From positions 1 to 38,985 of the forward strand of contig JABMQS010000032.1 of assembly GCA_013202525.1 (NCBI GenBank): DNA of 38,985 nucleotides. The letters run 5' to 3'. Source of the DNA: Candidatus Omnitrophota bacterium. Lineage in GTDB: Bacteria; Omnitrophota; Gorgyraeia; JABMRG01. Below, in pieces: positions 1-9,543 of the stretch; within the stretch, counting starts at the first letter, position 1, and each line of letters opens with the position of its first letter. The notes under the pieces are model-generated. The model searched no databases. It was not told where the DNA came from and saw only the letters and a program-made list of their open reading frames with translations. A program made the translations under genes and the position numbers.

Positions 1-2
1 GA

Positions 3-278
3 GATAAGCTATATGAGGGAATGATCGTTGGCGTGAGCAACAAAGGCAACGACCTTGTTGTGAACGCTCTGCGCGGAAAGAAATTAACCAATATGCGCGC
101 TTCAGGAAGTGATGACGCGATCGCACTTATACCTCCGCGGCAAATGACCCTTGAGTTTGCTCTTGAGTTTATCGAAGATGATGAATTGGTAGAGATAACC
201 CCCAAGCATATAAGGTTCAGAAAATTGCATCTAACAGAAGTAGATCGCAAGCGCGTAAGCCGCAGTAAGCAATCATAA
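3..278 (+). CDS. typA: TypA/BipA ribosome-associated GTPase, C-terminal fragment (5' truncated by window)
   Basis: Open frame from nt 3: [39 protein letters not shown]...[21 protein letters not shown], the classic BipA C-terminal motif. Confidence 0.93.
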   Translation, partial: DKLYEGMIVGVSNKGNDLVVNALRGKKLTNMRASGSDDAIALIPPRQMTLEFALEFIEDDELVEITPKHIRFRKLHLTEVDRKRVSRSKQS

Positions 279-408
279 TAATATTATGTAGCCAGGGACA
301 GCGATTAGTCATATCTTGACATCATAATCAATATAAAATCAGGCAATAAGGAACAGGCATCCTGTTATCACTATGGCCCTGAGCTTGTCGAAGGACTGCT
401 AAAACATA

Positions 409-447
409 ACCCTATGCGAGTAAAATACTTGCGTAGGGTTTTATTTT
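409..447 (+). terminator. Rho-independent terminator
   Basis: ACCCTATGCGAGT-AAAAT-ACTTGCGTAGGGT, 13-bp stem with two G-U wobbles, followed by TTTATTTT. Confidence 0.8.
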
Positions 448-465
448 GGAGTAGAATGAATCAAT

Positions 466-1140
466 ATGAGGCAGGATGCGTTATTAAAAAATACTATTTT
501 GCCCTTTGTAAAGGCATTCGCAGCAACAGCGTTGCTGCTATTTTTGTCAGCAGGGACCATCTTCTATTGGCAGGGGTGGATTTTTTTGGTTTTATTTTTT
601 GTCCCGATGCTGCTTATAGCTATCTATCTCTCAAAGGGTGACCCCGAATTGCTGAAAAGAAGGCTAGAGGTCAAAGAGAAGAAGCCCAAGCAGGGCATTA
701 TCGCCAATATGTTCTATATATCCGTCGGTTTATTCTTTGTGATCTCCGGCCTTGACAGGCGTTTTGGCTGGTCGTCAGTGCCGTCTGCCATTATAATTGT
801 TTCGGACATCCTGTTTCTGGCCGGGTACCTCTTTCTTTTTCTTGTTTTCAAAGAAAATAAGTACCTAGCCCACACTATTGTAGTTGAAAAAGAGCAGGAT
901 GTGGTGGCGACCGGCCCCTATGCTATTGTGCGCCACCCCATGTATTTGTCAGAGCTGGTAATGTTTATTTTTGCTCCGCTGGCATTAGGATCTTATTGGG
1001 CCATTACTGTAAATATCTTATTGATCGCAGTATTGGCCGCCAGGATCCTTACCGAAGAACAGGTTTTATTATCGGAGCTTAAGGGATACCGCGGCTATAC
1101 CCAGAAAACTAAATATCACCTAATCCCGGGCATCTGGTAA
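466..1140 (+). CDS. Isoprenylcysteine carboxyl methyltransferase (ICMT/PEMT)-family membrane protein
   Basis: Multi-TM protein with VATGPYAIVRHPMYLSEL motif and C-terminal LxxEExxLxxLxGYxxYxxxxKYxLIPGIW. Confidence 0.85.
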   Translation: MRQDALLKNTILPFVKAFAATALLLFLSAGTIFYWQGWIFLVLFFVPMLLIAIYLSKGDPELLKRRLEVKEKKPKQGIIANMFYISVGLFFVISGLDRRFGWSSVPSAIIIVSDILFLAGYLFLFLVFKENKYLAHTIVVEKEQDVVATGPYAIVRHPMYLSELVMFIFAPLALGSYWAITVNILLIAVLAARILTEEQVLLSELKGYRGYTQKTKYHLIPGIW

Positions 1141-1164
1141 ACAAAAAAAGCATAAAGGCCTAAA

Positions 1165-3495
1165 ATGAATAAGCAGGTAAAACCTAAGACCGGTATCAGG
1201 CGCAAGCTGGCAATGATCGTTTGCGGGTCCGCCGGTATAATTTGGATTGTATGTATCTCTTTTGGATATTTCTGGGGATATAATCTGCTGAAGGATACCA
1301 TAGGCAAAAACTATGTAGAGATGGCGGGGTTGTTAAATGAAGCCATGCAGAGGATCCTTATCGAAGAGATATCGGATATGCAGCTGTATATTTCTCTTAT
1401 TTCACGGACTAATGAATTAGAAGCACGTAACCTGATTTATAAGGATATGGATAAGGACTCCATCCGGCAGTATCTTAGCGAAATGGATAAGAAATGGATT
1501 GAGCCTGCGGATGACTCCCCCTTTATAAAGGGGTATCTGGAGCTGGATGTAAGCCAGAGGTTAAGGGAATTGGTGAGGTTGGATGACGGCCTGAGTGAGG
1601 TATTCATTACCGATAAATTTGGAGGTTTGGTCGCTTTATCCGGCAGGACGAGCGATTTTTATCAGGCAGACGAGGAATGGTGGCAGGAGGCATTTGATGA
1701 TGGAAAAGGCGCTGTCTATTTTGGCGATGTCTCATTCGATGAATCAAGCAAGACATTGAGCCTGCCCTTGGCAGCGCCCATAAAAGATAGATCAGGCAAG
1801 GTAGTGGGGGTCGCCAAAACAATCCTGGATATCAAGCGCTTATTTGCGCCGCTAAAAGGTTTTAGAATCGGCAAGACGGGCCATGCCGTCCTGGTTAACA
1901 GTGATGGTTATGTCCTGTTTCATGATAAGATCGTACCGCTAAAGAGCAGGTTTGTCAAAAAAGAGGATTTTAAAGAACTGCTAAAAAGCGATAAACAGTG
2001 GATGGTGACAGACTCTGCCTGGCACCATAAGAAGGTGTTTATTGCCTTCACGTCGCTTGATTACCATGAGTTTGCAAAGAAAGGTATGGGTTGGAGTGTC
2101 TGCATAGAGCAGGATGCAAAAGAGGTCTTTGCGCCATTGCACGAGTTGTTTATCCAGCTGTTGCTGCTTACCTGTATCACGCTGCCTATATTGGTAATCA
2201 TAGGCTTTTTGGCCGGCGGCATCTTTTCAAGACCGATAAAGAAGTTCCGTGAGGCCACGGATCGTATAGCAGCGGGGAATCTGGATTGCAGAGCTGAGGT
2301 AAAGACAGGGGATGAGCTGGAAGGCCTTGCCGACTCCTTTAATATGATGGTTGATAGGTTGAAAAAGAATACCACCTCAATAGATAATCTAAATAGAGAG
2401 GTTGCCAATCGCAAAAAGGCAGAAGAGGAGATAGAGAGATTACAGAGGCGGATAGAATTTGTCCTCGGTGCCACAAGGACAGGTATCGATATAATAGATT
2501 CGGATTATAATTTGCTGTATGTAGACACGGAATGGCAGAAGATATACGGGGATTATAAGGGCAGGAAGTGTTATGAATATTTCGGCGGCCGAAAAGACAT
2601 ATGCCCTACGTGTGCTGTGCCCCAGGCGCTTAAAACGAAGAAACTGATTGTGAGCGAGGAGATCCTGCCTAAAGAGCAAAACCGCCCCATACAGGTCACA
2701 ACGGTGCCTTTCCAGAATGAAAAAGGAGAGTGGCTTGTTGCCGAGATCAATGCCGATATCACAGAACGCAAAAAAGCGGAAAAGGCCGTAATGGAGGCTG
2801 CCGAGATAAAATCAAAATTTGCCTCCATGGCTTCACATGAACTGAGAAACCCGGTTTTTTCGATCAAGCAGGGTATCAGCATGATACTGGAAGGACTTGC
2901 AGGCAACATCAATGAAAAGCAGAAAAAATTTCTTGAGATAGTTAATGATAATGCCGATACGCTGATGAATCTGGCCAATGACCTTCTCGATTTCCAGAAA
3001 CTGGAAGCAGGAAAGATGCTGTTTAAGATGCAGGAGGGCGATATAAATAAGGCTGTCAGGGAGAGCTATGATACGATACATCTCCTGGCAGAGCAGAAGG
3101 GGTTATACTGCGTCCTGGAGCTGGATAATAAATTGCCAAGTGTAAGTTTTGACCGGGATAAGATAAAACAGGTAATGGCCAACCTGATTACCAACGCCAT
3201 CAAATTTACCGGGAAGGGCGGCATAAAGATATATACTTATAAAGAGGGCAATATTGTGCATGTCAAGGTTCAGGATACAGGCCCCGGTATCAAAAAGGAG
3301 GATCTGCCGAAACTTTTCCAGACATTCTCTCAAGTAGCGACACCTACGAAGTCCAGAGAGAAGGGGACGGGCCTGGGACTGGCCATATGCAAAGAGATCA
3401 TTGAAGGCCACAGAGGTAAGATCTGGGTGGAATCAGAGCCTGACAAAGGAGCAACCTTTCATTTTATCCTGCCCGTAGAGGAGAGAAGGGCTTAA
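1165..3495 (+). CDS. Cache-HAMP-PAS sensor histidine kinase
   Basis: N-terminal TM, extracellular Cache-like domain, HAMP, PAS, HisKA (ASMASHELRNPVFSIKQ) and HATPase (NLITNAIKFT, DTGPGIKKED, GTGLGLAICKEII). Confidence 0.92.
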   Translation: MNKQVKPKTGIRRKLAMIVCGSAGIIWIVCISFGYFWGYNLLKDTIGKNYVEMAGLLNEAMQRILIEEISDMQLYISLISRTNELEARNLIYKDMDKDSIRQYLSEMDKKWIEPADDSPFIKGYLELDVSQRLRELVRLDDGLSEVFITDKFGGLVALSGRTSDFYQADEEWWQEAFDDGKGAVYFGDVSFDESSKTLSLPLAAPIKDRSGKVVGVAKTILDIKRLFAPLKGFRIGKTGHAVLVNSDGYVLFHDKIVPLKSRFVKKEDFKELLKSDKQWMVTDSAWHHKKVFIAFTSLDYHEFAKKGMGWSVCIEQDAKEVFAPLHELFIQLLLLTCITLPILVIIGFLAGGIFSRPIKKFREATDRIAAGNLDCRAEVKTGDELEGLADSFNMMVDRLKKNTTSIDNLNREVANRKKAEEEIERLQRRIEFVLGATRTGIDIIDSDYNLLYVDTEWQKIYGDYKGRKCYEYFGGRKDICPTCAVPQALKTKKLIVSEEILPKEQNRPIQVTTVPFQNEKGEWLVAEINADITERKKAEKAVMEAAEIKSKFASMASHELRNPVFSIKQGISMILEGLAGNINEKQKKFLEIVNDNADTLMNLANDLLDFQKLEAGKMLFKMQEGDINKAVRESYDTIHLLAEQKGLYCVLELDNKLPSVSFDRDKIKQVMANLITNAIKFTGKGGIKIYTYKEGNIVHVKVQDTGPGIKKEDLPKLFQTFSQVATPTKSREKGTGLGLAICKEIIEGHRGKIWVESEPDKGATFHFILPVEERRA

Positions 3496-3546
3496 GCAGG
3501 ATAGTTATTCATTTTTTAAATCTAGCGATTCCGGAATTATTTCATT

Positions 3547-4827
3547 ATGAAAATGAAAAAAAATCTTAAAGTGATCTTAATCCTGATAGCCCTACTCCCC
3601 ATATTTGTACACACGATATTACTGGGTATCTCCGTTGTAAAAAGTGACTATAGGCCATTTGGCAAATTCGATTTAATAATATTTGCTGTGGTGCTTGTTT
3701 ATCTATTTTGCGTAATTTTTGTTCGAAATAATAGAGAACACCTTATCCGTTTAATCCTTATAGCATATGCCTTTATTTTGGCAGTGCTGCTTTGCGAAGC
3801 TTTCCTTAATTTTGTGTATAACCCCGATTCTTATATGCCATTGCGGCCAAAGCATAGGGTAACTTCCGCGGAAGAAAATGTTATGCCGGGAATCAGCGGC
3901 AGAATCGAATATTCGGTTAACCGGTTTGGCGTAAGGGGGCCGGAGGTAAAGCTTGACGAAGCCGATATCAGGATCCTTGCGATAGGAGGCAGTACGGTTG
4001 AGTGTTTATATGTAACTGATAAATTAAGTTGGCCGTGGAGACTTCAGGATAAGCTTTCCGAACGGCTTGGGAAAAATGTCTTTGTCGGAAATGCGGGAAT
4101 AAGCGGCCATTTTACCTTAGACCATATATACCTGCTCCGTAATTACAGATATGTAGAAGAGTTTGATTATATTATTCTGATGAGCGGCATGAATGATATG
4201 GGCACGTTTCTAAGGAAAAATTACAATGATAGAGCTCAGGCGTTTTTAGGTAAGGGTGCTTCCGGCAGCAGTGTTTATTATCGAAATATGAAACTGTACA
4301 AGGTATGCAGAAAGATTTTTAACAGATATTTCATTCTTGAAACCGTTGTGCAGGATCCGTGGGGGCGTTGGCACGAGGCCAGAAGGCAAAAGCGCAGGAA
4401 GGCGCTGGAAAATCATACAATAAGACAAGTGCCCGCCGGGCTCAAAAAGGCTATTTGGATCTATAGGAATAATCTCAGGAAAATTATCAATATATGCAAA
4501 GACCGAAAACAGAATCTTTTAATGGTTACACAGCCCTCCATGTATCGGAAAGATTTACCTCCGGGGCTTGAGAAGCTGCTCTGGGAATACGTGAGTGAGG
4601 AGGAAGCCTACACCGCAGAAGTTCTTGAGAAAATTCTAGAGGCCTATAACACTGCAACTATAGGAGTTTGCGGTGAGGAGGAGATCCCGTGCATCGATCT
4701 TGCCTCGATGCTTCCCAAAGACACATCTGTCTTTTATGATGACTGCCATTTTAATATTTCCGGGTGTGAGATAATTTCAGAAATCCTGGCCGAAGAATTG
4801 GTCGAGCTCCGCAAAAAAAGCAGGTAA
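3547..4827 (+). CDS. SGNH/GDSL-like hydrolase family membrane-anchored protein
   Basis: N-terminal TM segments; ILAIGGSTVE, GNAGISGH, LMSGMNDMG, DDCHFNISGCEIIS blocks. Confidence 0.75.
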   Translation: MKMKKNLKVILILIALLPIFVHTILLGISVVKSDYRPFGKFDLIIFAVVLVYLFCVIFVRNNREHLIRLILIAYAFILAVLLCEAFLNFVYNPDSYMPLRPKHRVTSAEENVMPGISGRIEYSVNRFGVRGPEVKLDEADIRILAIGGSTVECLYVTDKLSWPWRLQDKLSERLGKNVFVGNAGISGHFTLDHIYLLRNYRYVEEFDYIILMSGMNDMGTFLRKNYNDRAQAFLGKGASGSSVYYRNMKLYKVCRKIFNRYFILETVVQDPWGRWHEARRQKRRKALENHTIRQVPAGLKKAIWIYRNNLRKIINICKDRKQNLLMVTQPSMYRKDLPPGLEKLLWEYVSEEEAYTAEVLEKILEAYNTATIGVCGEEEIPCIDLASMLPKDTSVFYDDCHFNISGCEIISEILAEELVELRKKSR

Positions 4828-4842
4828 AGCAGGTGATTTAGC

Positions 4843-4876
4843 GAACACTTGTATTTGAACGATTCCATGATATAAT
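4843..4876 (+). promoter_or_regulatory. Sigma70-like promoter; -10 TATAAT at 4871-4876
   Basis: TTGTAT-N16-TATAAT, with ATG only 6 nt after the -10 hexamer. Confidence 0.5.
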
Positions 4877-4882
4877 ATCAAT

Positions 4883-6400
4883 ATGAAAATAAGGTTAGTC
4901 TTAGCGGATTTGTGCGGCACAAGAGGCATTTCAGTCAGATATCTCTCATCTTACGCTAAGTCAAAAGGCATTGAAACAAAACTTCTCTTCCCCCTCATCC
5001 CTAAAGGTTCATTTAAAAAATTAGCCCGCTTAACGGATTTGCAGAAAGAACAGGTTCTTAGTTTTTTGCAGACATATCAAATAACCCACTTTGGGTGCTA
5101 CCTGATGACAGGGCAGTTTTTGGCATTCAAGGAGTTGGTTATTTATCTGCGCAAGGCAGGCTGGAAGGGCTGTATTATTGCCGGCGGCATACACGCATCT
5201 GTACGCCCTGAAGAAACCTTATTCGAAGGGGTTGATTATGCCGTGATAGGCCCGGGAGAGCAGTCGCTTGTGGATATTATACAAGGTAAGCAGGATAAAG
5301 AGATCAGAGGCCTTGTATACAGGTCCGCCGATTCTATCGAATTGAATAAAATCTCAAAAGAAGCATATATCCCCATGGATATATTACCTTTCCCGGATTA
5401 TGACCTTGAAGACCATTTCATTATTGACGCAGAATCTGTAAAACAGATGACCCCATCCCTGTACCAGCAGGTGTCGTTCTGGAGAGGCAGATATTACTAT
5501 CTGACAACCACGAGAGGCTGCGTGTATAGATGCAGTTATTGCTGTAATTTTGATAAAGACAAAGTTCGCCGGGCTTCGGTAGACAGGGTCATGGAAGAAT
5601 TACATTATGCCAAGAAGAAACTACCGTTTTTGTTCGGTGTAAATGTACAGGATGATTCATTTTTCATGGGATCTGATGAGTGGCTGAGAGAGTTTTCCGC
5701 CAGGTATAAAAAAGAATTTGGCTGGCCGTTTATAATTCGCATAACGCCTAAATTCGTTACTGAAGAACGCATCAAGATGCTTAAGGACTGCGGGCTAAAT
5801 TATGTATCCCTGGGCCTGCAGGGGTCTGACCGCATAAATGCGGACTTTTACAATAGGCATATAGCGGCAGGGGATTTTTTGAAAGCTTGCCGCATATTGT
5901 CAAAGATGAGGATGTTTTTTGTTGTGGATATAATTCTTGATGTTGTATATGAAACAGAAGACGACATCAGGGAGATCGCAAGGACCATCAACCAGCTGTC
6001 CAGGCCTTTTAAGGTTATGGCTTTCAGCATGACCCCTTTTCCCGGTACAGCTTTTTATGACCGTGTCGTAAAAGATGGATTGCTGGATAAGTTTGGCGCG
6101 GATGCCTATGAATCGATGTTTACGACTTCAAGGCCGGGCGCGTATAAGACGCCGTTATATTGGAGGAACCTGATATCCAAGATAATACCGCTTTGCGAGG
6201 GGCCCCACATAGATAAGCTTATTGAATCAAGCCCCAGTGATAAAGAATCTGCGGCACAGGTTGAAATGCTTTATAAAAAGTGCCAGACCAATCTGAAGCG
6301 CGCAAACTGGTTAAGGCAGACCTTCCCTGCGCTCTTTACACCCCTGCTTAAGATATACACATTTATCAAACATTTAGTACCCGCAAGAAGTTCAAAATGA
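4883..6400 (+). CDS. B12-binding-domain radical SAM protein
   Basis: N-terminal B12-binding-like region and radical SAM CxxxCxxC in TTTRGCVYRCSYCCNF. Confidence 0.88.
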   Translation: MKIRLVLADLCGTRGISVRYLSSYAKSKGIETKLLFPLIPKGSFKKLARLTDLQKEQVLSFLQTYQITHFGCYLMTGQFLAFKELVIYLRKAGWKGCIIAGGIHASVRPEETLFEGVDYAVIGPGEQSLVDIIQGKQDKEIRGLVYRSADSIELNKISKEAYIPMDILPFPDYDLEDHFIIDAESVKQMTPSLYQQVSFWRGRYYYLTTTRGCVYRCSYCCNFDKDKVRRASVDRVMEELHYAKKKLPFLFGVNVQDDSFFMGSDEWLREFSARYKKEFGWPFIIRITPKFVTEERIKMLKDCGLNYVSLGLQGSDRINADFYNRHIAAGDFLKACRILSKMRMFFVVDIILDVVYETEDDIREIARTINQLSRPFKVMAFSMTPFPGTAFYDRVVKDGLLDKFGADAYESMFTTSRPGAYKTPLYWRNLISKIIPLCEGPHIDKLIESSPSDKESAAQVEMLYKKCQTNLKRANWLRQTFPALFTPLLKIYTFIKHLVPARSSK

Positions 6401-6478
6401 TCACCCGGCCTTAATAAAAAAGGAGGGGGACCATGAAAAAACCGCAGATACTTTTATCACACTTACCATGACAGAAGC

Positions 6479-6589
6479 ATGCGCATGGTAGATTTAAATG
6501 AGCTTGATTTAAACGCCCCTGGCATCAAGAGCCTTAAAGATGTGCAGAAACAGGGCCAGATCGAGGATGTTTCGGATCAGTTAAAGTAA
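6479..6589 (+). CDS. Small hypothetical ORF; probably a 51-aa protein starting at 6433 if one A of the A6 run is skipped or spurious
   Basis: MRMVDLNELDLNAPGIKSLKDVQKQGQIEDVSDQLK; same frame is open upstream to nt 6437; strong SD AGGAGGGGG before ATG 6433. Confidence 0.4.
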   Translation: MRMVDLNELDLNAPGIKSLKDVQKQGQIEDVSDQLK

Positions 6590-6622
6590 GGCCCTTTTTA
6601 GGGTGCAATATACGGATTTTCA

Positions 6623-6651
6623 TTGACTTAGGGCAATATTTATAATATAAT
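6623..6651 (+). promoter_or_regulatory. Consensus sigma70 promoter
   Basis: TTGACT-N17-TATAAT. Confidence 0.75.
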
Positions 6652-6669
6652 ACTTACACTAATACAACT

Positions 6670-6705
6670 AAACCCCCTGGCATAATATGCAGGGGGTTTT
6701 TCTAT
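6670..6705 (+). terminator. Strong terminator-like hairpin in the 5' leader
   Basis: AAACCCCCTG-GCATAATATG-CAGGGGGTTT followed by TTTTTCTATTT. Confidence 0.75.
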
Positions 6706-6719
6706 TTATGGTAAACAAG

Positions 6720-8849
6720 ATGAGAAATATAAGCTTTAAGACAATCGTTGCGGTTTTTATGATACTGCTCTTATGCATACAGGATGCCTATGCCTTAAGG
6801 TCTATGGCATATCAGAATTGTGTGCAGGCAGGAAAGGCTTCTTCGCAAGGTAAAGCTATAGTCCGAGAGTTTATAGAAAGCGGAGAGACTGCGATTACCT
6901 CTGCAGACGGTATGAGATTTATCTTTAGGTTTTCTACTAAAGATACTGACTTATCGCAAAGGTGGGATTTTGTAGTGAGAGCATATGCTTGTACCAGAGC
7001 AAATAAGGAGACTTATATTTCAGAAGTAGGGGCAGATATGCGTGAAAGCACAGATGGTTCGCGGGAAATTGAGATAAAAAGACTTTATACTGCATGGAGA
7101 TTTCAGGAGAGAAAGATCCTGAGCTGCGGGATATCCTTACTTTTACAATTTGGGCAGCATAATGGTCTTCGACGCGCTATCTTTTCGAGACATAGCTCTG
7201 GTTTATATATTGCCGCATTATCGAGTATTGGATTCCGCAAGTGCCCAGATGAATATTACCTTGAATTTTTGCTTTTGCCTGATGATATGGAACGAGAGGG
7301 CTATAACTTACCGCCTCTTGAGGTAAGGGGTCCGACGAGACGCCAGATCATCGAACTTAAAGAAACATATGGCTGGGAGGTAGATGAGCAGCATGTATTG
7401 CCTTCAAGGGCTGAAAGGTTTGCCGCGCTAGGACTCGGCCTTACTAAGGCTGCCAGCGCAGGCTCAGATTTTGAAGATGAGAATATGCAGGAGGTTGAGA
7501 TTGTAGTTAGGGATGCCTTGGGTATAAGCGAGCTACTTCTTAAGTGGGGCTGGGTATACAATGATTCTGCTGATGGGGAAACAAGGCAATACAGCAGGGG
7601 TTTCCACCTTATCGGGCCAGGCGTTGATCAGTATTATAACAGCCGGCTTGCGGTTTATTCACAAATGTTTATAACGGGAGAGCCAGAGTGGGAAAATACC
7701 GCTAAAGAAGCAGTATCTATATTAGTTGCAGCAGGTGTCACGGTAGAAGGTTCACGTTTGCAGAGTGAAGAGGAATTAGTAGGACAGCTTAGTGTTGCAT
7801 ACAGAGAGAGAAAGGAGTTTTGGCAGAGGAGTCAGAATAATGCAATCGCAATGGCCAGGAAAGAGGAGCCTTTCGAGGATATTGATCTCGGCATGAGGGC
7901 AGATGCTATATTTAGTATCCACCAGACCAATTGGAGGCCTGTGAGGGATCTATTGCACGATGAGTCCGCGCTTGTAAGGATTGCAGCCGCAAGGTATTTT
8001 TTAAACGGCCTTTTGCTTATATACAGGGATTTTCAGCGTGAAGGGCCCTCTCGTTTACCGCCAGAGTTGACAGAGGAGGTGGCATGTGCCCTGGCATCGA
8101 CGATCAATATCAGGAGTCTTGAAAGAGGTGACAGGATCAAGGCAATATCTTCTCTGCGCGATATTACTGTATGTGATGGTGAAGAGTTCGTTAGAAGTAC
8201 TTCGCATCAGGCGGCGGATCGTTGGCCGCACAGGAGCAAGTATCTGGTTATTGCTGCGCTAGCTGAGGCATTAAGCAATGATGAGCCAGATATAGCAGAG
8301 CGGGCAGATAGGACATTGCAGGCCTTTGTAGCCGTATATAGCAGGTATATACGAGAGTGTATAGAGCTTGGAATATTCAATCCACTTTTTGAAAAAGGCA
8401 GGCAGGATGAGTTTTTGAGGACTTATATAGACGGGGGTATCAGTCCTGATATTGCGGCAGCTGCCAAGGAGGCGGACTCTGCGGCTGATCGTAGGGTGTT
8501 TCGCATTAGCGGCGACGAAGACATCCTTGATTTTTTCCGAAGGTTTGGCTGGGAGGGTATTGACTATGCCATAGAACATTATGACGAGTTCGAGTACTAT
8601 AATAGGTTTTATGGCATAATTATAAAGGCTATGCAGAGATATATTGAAGAGACACCTGACAGGGATGACGCAATCTTTGAAAGGGCATATCGCTTTATAG
8701 AAGCCATTCCGGAAAAGGCTCCGATCGTAGGCCGAGAAGAGTCAGCAGCCTATCTGTTTTTAAAGAGACATGCTGATGCGTTCAATGCAGGACCCGTTGG
8801 CCCAGCTGCTTCTGCAGGAGCCCTCTCTGCTGTAGATGTCTCTGCCTGA
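6720..8849 (+). CDS. Large secreted protein of unknown function with HEAT-like helical stretch
   Basis: Signal-peptide-like MRNISFKTIVAVFMILLLCIQDAYA; internal VRDLLHDESALVRIAAARYFLNG resembles a HEAT repeat. Listed ORF start (6687) lies inside the hairpin. Confidence 0.6.
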   Translation: MRNISFKTIVAVFMILLLCIQDAYALRSMAYQNCVQAGKASSQGKAIVREFIESGETAITSADGMRFIFRFSTKDTDLSQRWDFVVRAYACTRANKETYISEVGADMRESTDGSREIEIKRLYTAWRFQERKILSCGISLLLQFGQHNGLRRAIFSRHSSGLYIAALSSIGFRKCPDEYYLEFLLLPDDMEREGYNLPPLEVRGPTRRQIIELKETYGWEVDEQHVLPSRAERFAALGLGLTKAASAGSDFEDENMQEVEIVVRDALGISELLLKWGWVYNDSADGETRQYSRGFHLIGPGVDQYYNSRLAVYSQMFITGEPEWENTAKEAVSILVAAGVTVEGSRLQSEEELVGQLSVAYRERKEFWQRSQNNAIAMARKEEPFEDIDLGMRADAIFSIHQTNWRPVRDLLHDESALVRIAAARYFLNGLLLIYRDFQREGPSRLPPELTEEVACALASTINIRSLERGDRIKAISSLRDITVCDGEEFVRSTSHQAADRWPHRSKYLVIAALAEALSNDEPDIAERADRTLQAFVAVYSRYIRECIELGIFNPLFEKGRQDEFLRTYIDGGISPDIAAAAKEADSAADRRVFRISGDEDILDFFRRFGWEGIDYAIEHYDEFEYYNRFYGIIIKAMQRYIEETPDRDDAIFERAYRFIEAIPEKAPIVGREESAAYLFLKRHADAFNAGPVGPAASAGALSAVDVSA

Positions 8850-8903
8850 TATATATTAGCACATCCATACTCACCATTAAATCGAAAAAATCTTCAAAAA
8901 AAA

Positions 8904-8932
8904 CTTGACAAAGCAAGGTTCTTGGTGTATAC
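8904..8932 (+). promoter_or_regulatory. Consensus sigma70 promoter of the Rrf2 gene
   Basis: TTGACA-N17-TATACT. Confidence 0.75.
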
Positions 8933-8971
8933 TTGATATTGTCAATAGAGAATATAGAGAATAGAAAGGGC

Positions 8972-9430
8972 ATGATGAAGTTATCTAAAAAGACCGAATA
9001 TGCATTAAAGGCATTGATAGAACTGGCCATTAACCATGGTAAAGGCATAGATGTAACCTTGATAAGTGATATTGCCGAACGCGAAAACATACCGCCTAGA
9101 TACCTAGAGCAGATATTGCTCAGGCTTAAGAATTCCGGAATACTATTCAGTAAGCGCGGAGTAGGTGGGGGCTATGCTCTAAACAGGCCTCCTGAAGAGA
9201 TCAGCCTTGGGAGCATAATAAAGGAGGTTGAGGGCCCATTGTCATCTTTTAGTATAGGCCCAGGCAATAGCAACGCTTTAGACGATGCCTCTTCCGGTCT
9301 GAATAGTGTTATGTCAGAGGTATCCGAATCCGTAAGAGATATATTGAACAGCATATCATTAAAGGATATGGCAAAGAGGACACTTGATCTGATTGAAGAA
9401 AAGAAGAATGTCCTGAATTATGCTATATAG
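8972..9430 (+). CDS. Rrf2-family transcriptional regulator (CymR/IscR-like)
   Basis: MKLSKKTEYALKALIELA...ISDIAERENIPPRYLEQILLRLKNSGILFSKRGVGGGYAL. Confidence 0.92.
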   Translation: MMKLSKKTEYALKALIELAINHGKGIDVTLISDIAERENIPPRYLEQILLRLKNSGILFSKRGVGGGYALNRPPEEISLGSIIKEVEGPLSSFSIGPGNSNALDDASSGLNSVMSEVSESVRDILNSISLKDMAKRTLDLIEEKKNVLNYAI

Positions 9431-9442
9431 GAAGAAGAGATA

Positions 9443-9511
9443 ATGAGAGCAGCAATGTATTGTTATATGGGCATGTGTTGCCTTCTGGGTAGAGGGAGGT
9501 CGCCTATGTAA
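9443..9511 (+). CDS. Putative Cys/Met-rich leader peptide (attenuator uORF)
   Basis: ATG...TAA encodes MRAAMYCYMGMCCLLGRGRSPM (3 Cys, 5 Met in 22 aa); upstream AGGA; followed by intrinsic terminator before the sulfur operon. Confidence 0.5.
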   Translation: MRAAMYCYMGMCCLLGRGRSPM

Positions 9512-9543
9512 AGGTCAGTAAGAGGATATTTACGTAAGCAAAC

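Noticed and set aside
414-641. 75-aa ORF on + strand
   Set aside because: Starts within the terminator stem and overlaps the well-supported ICMT gene out of frame.
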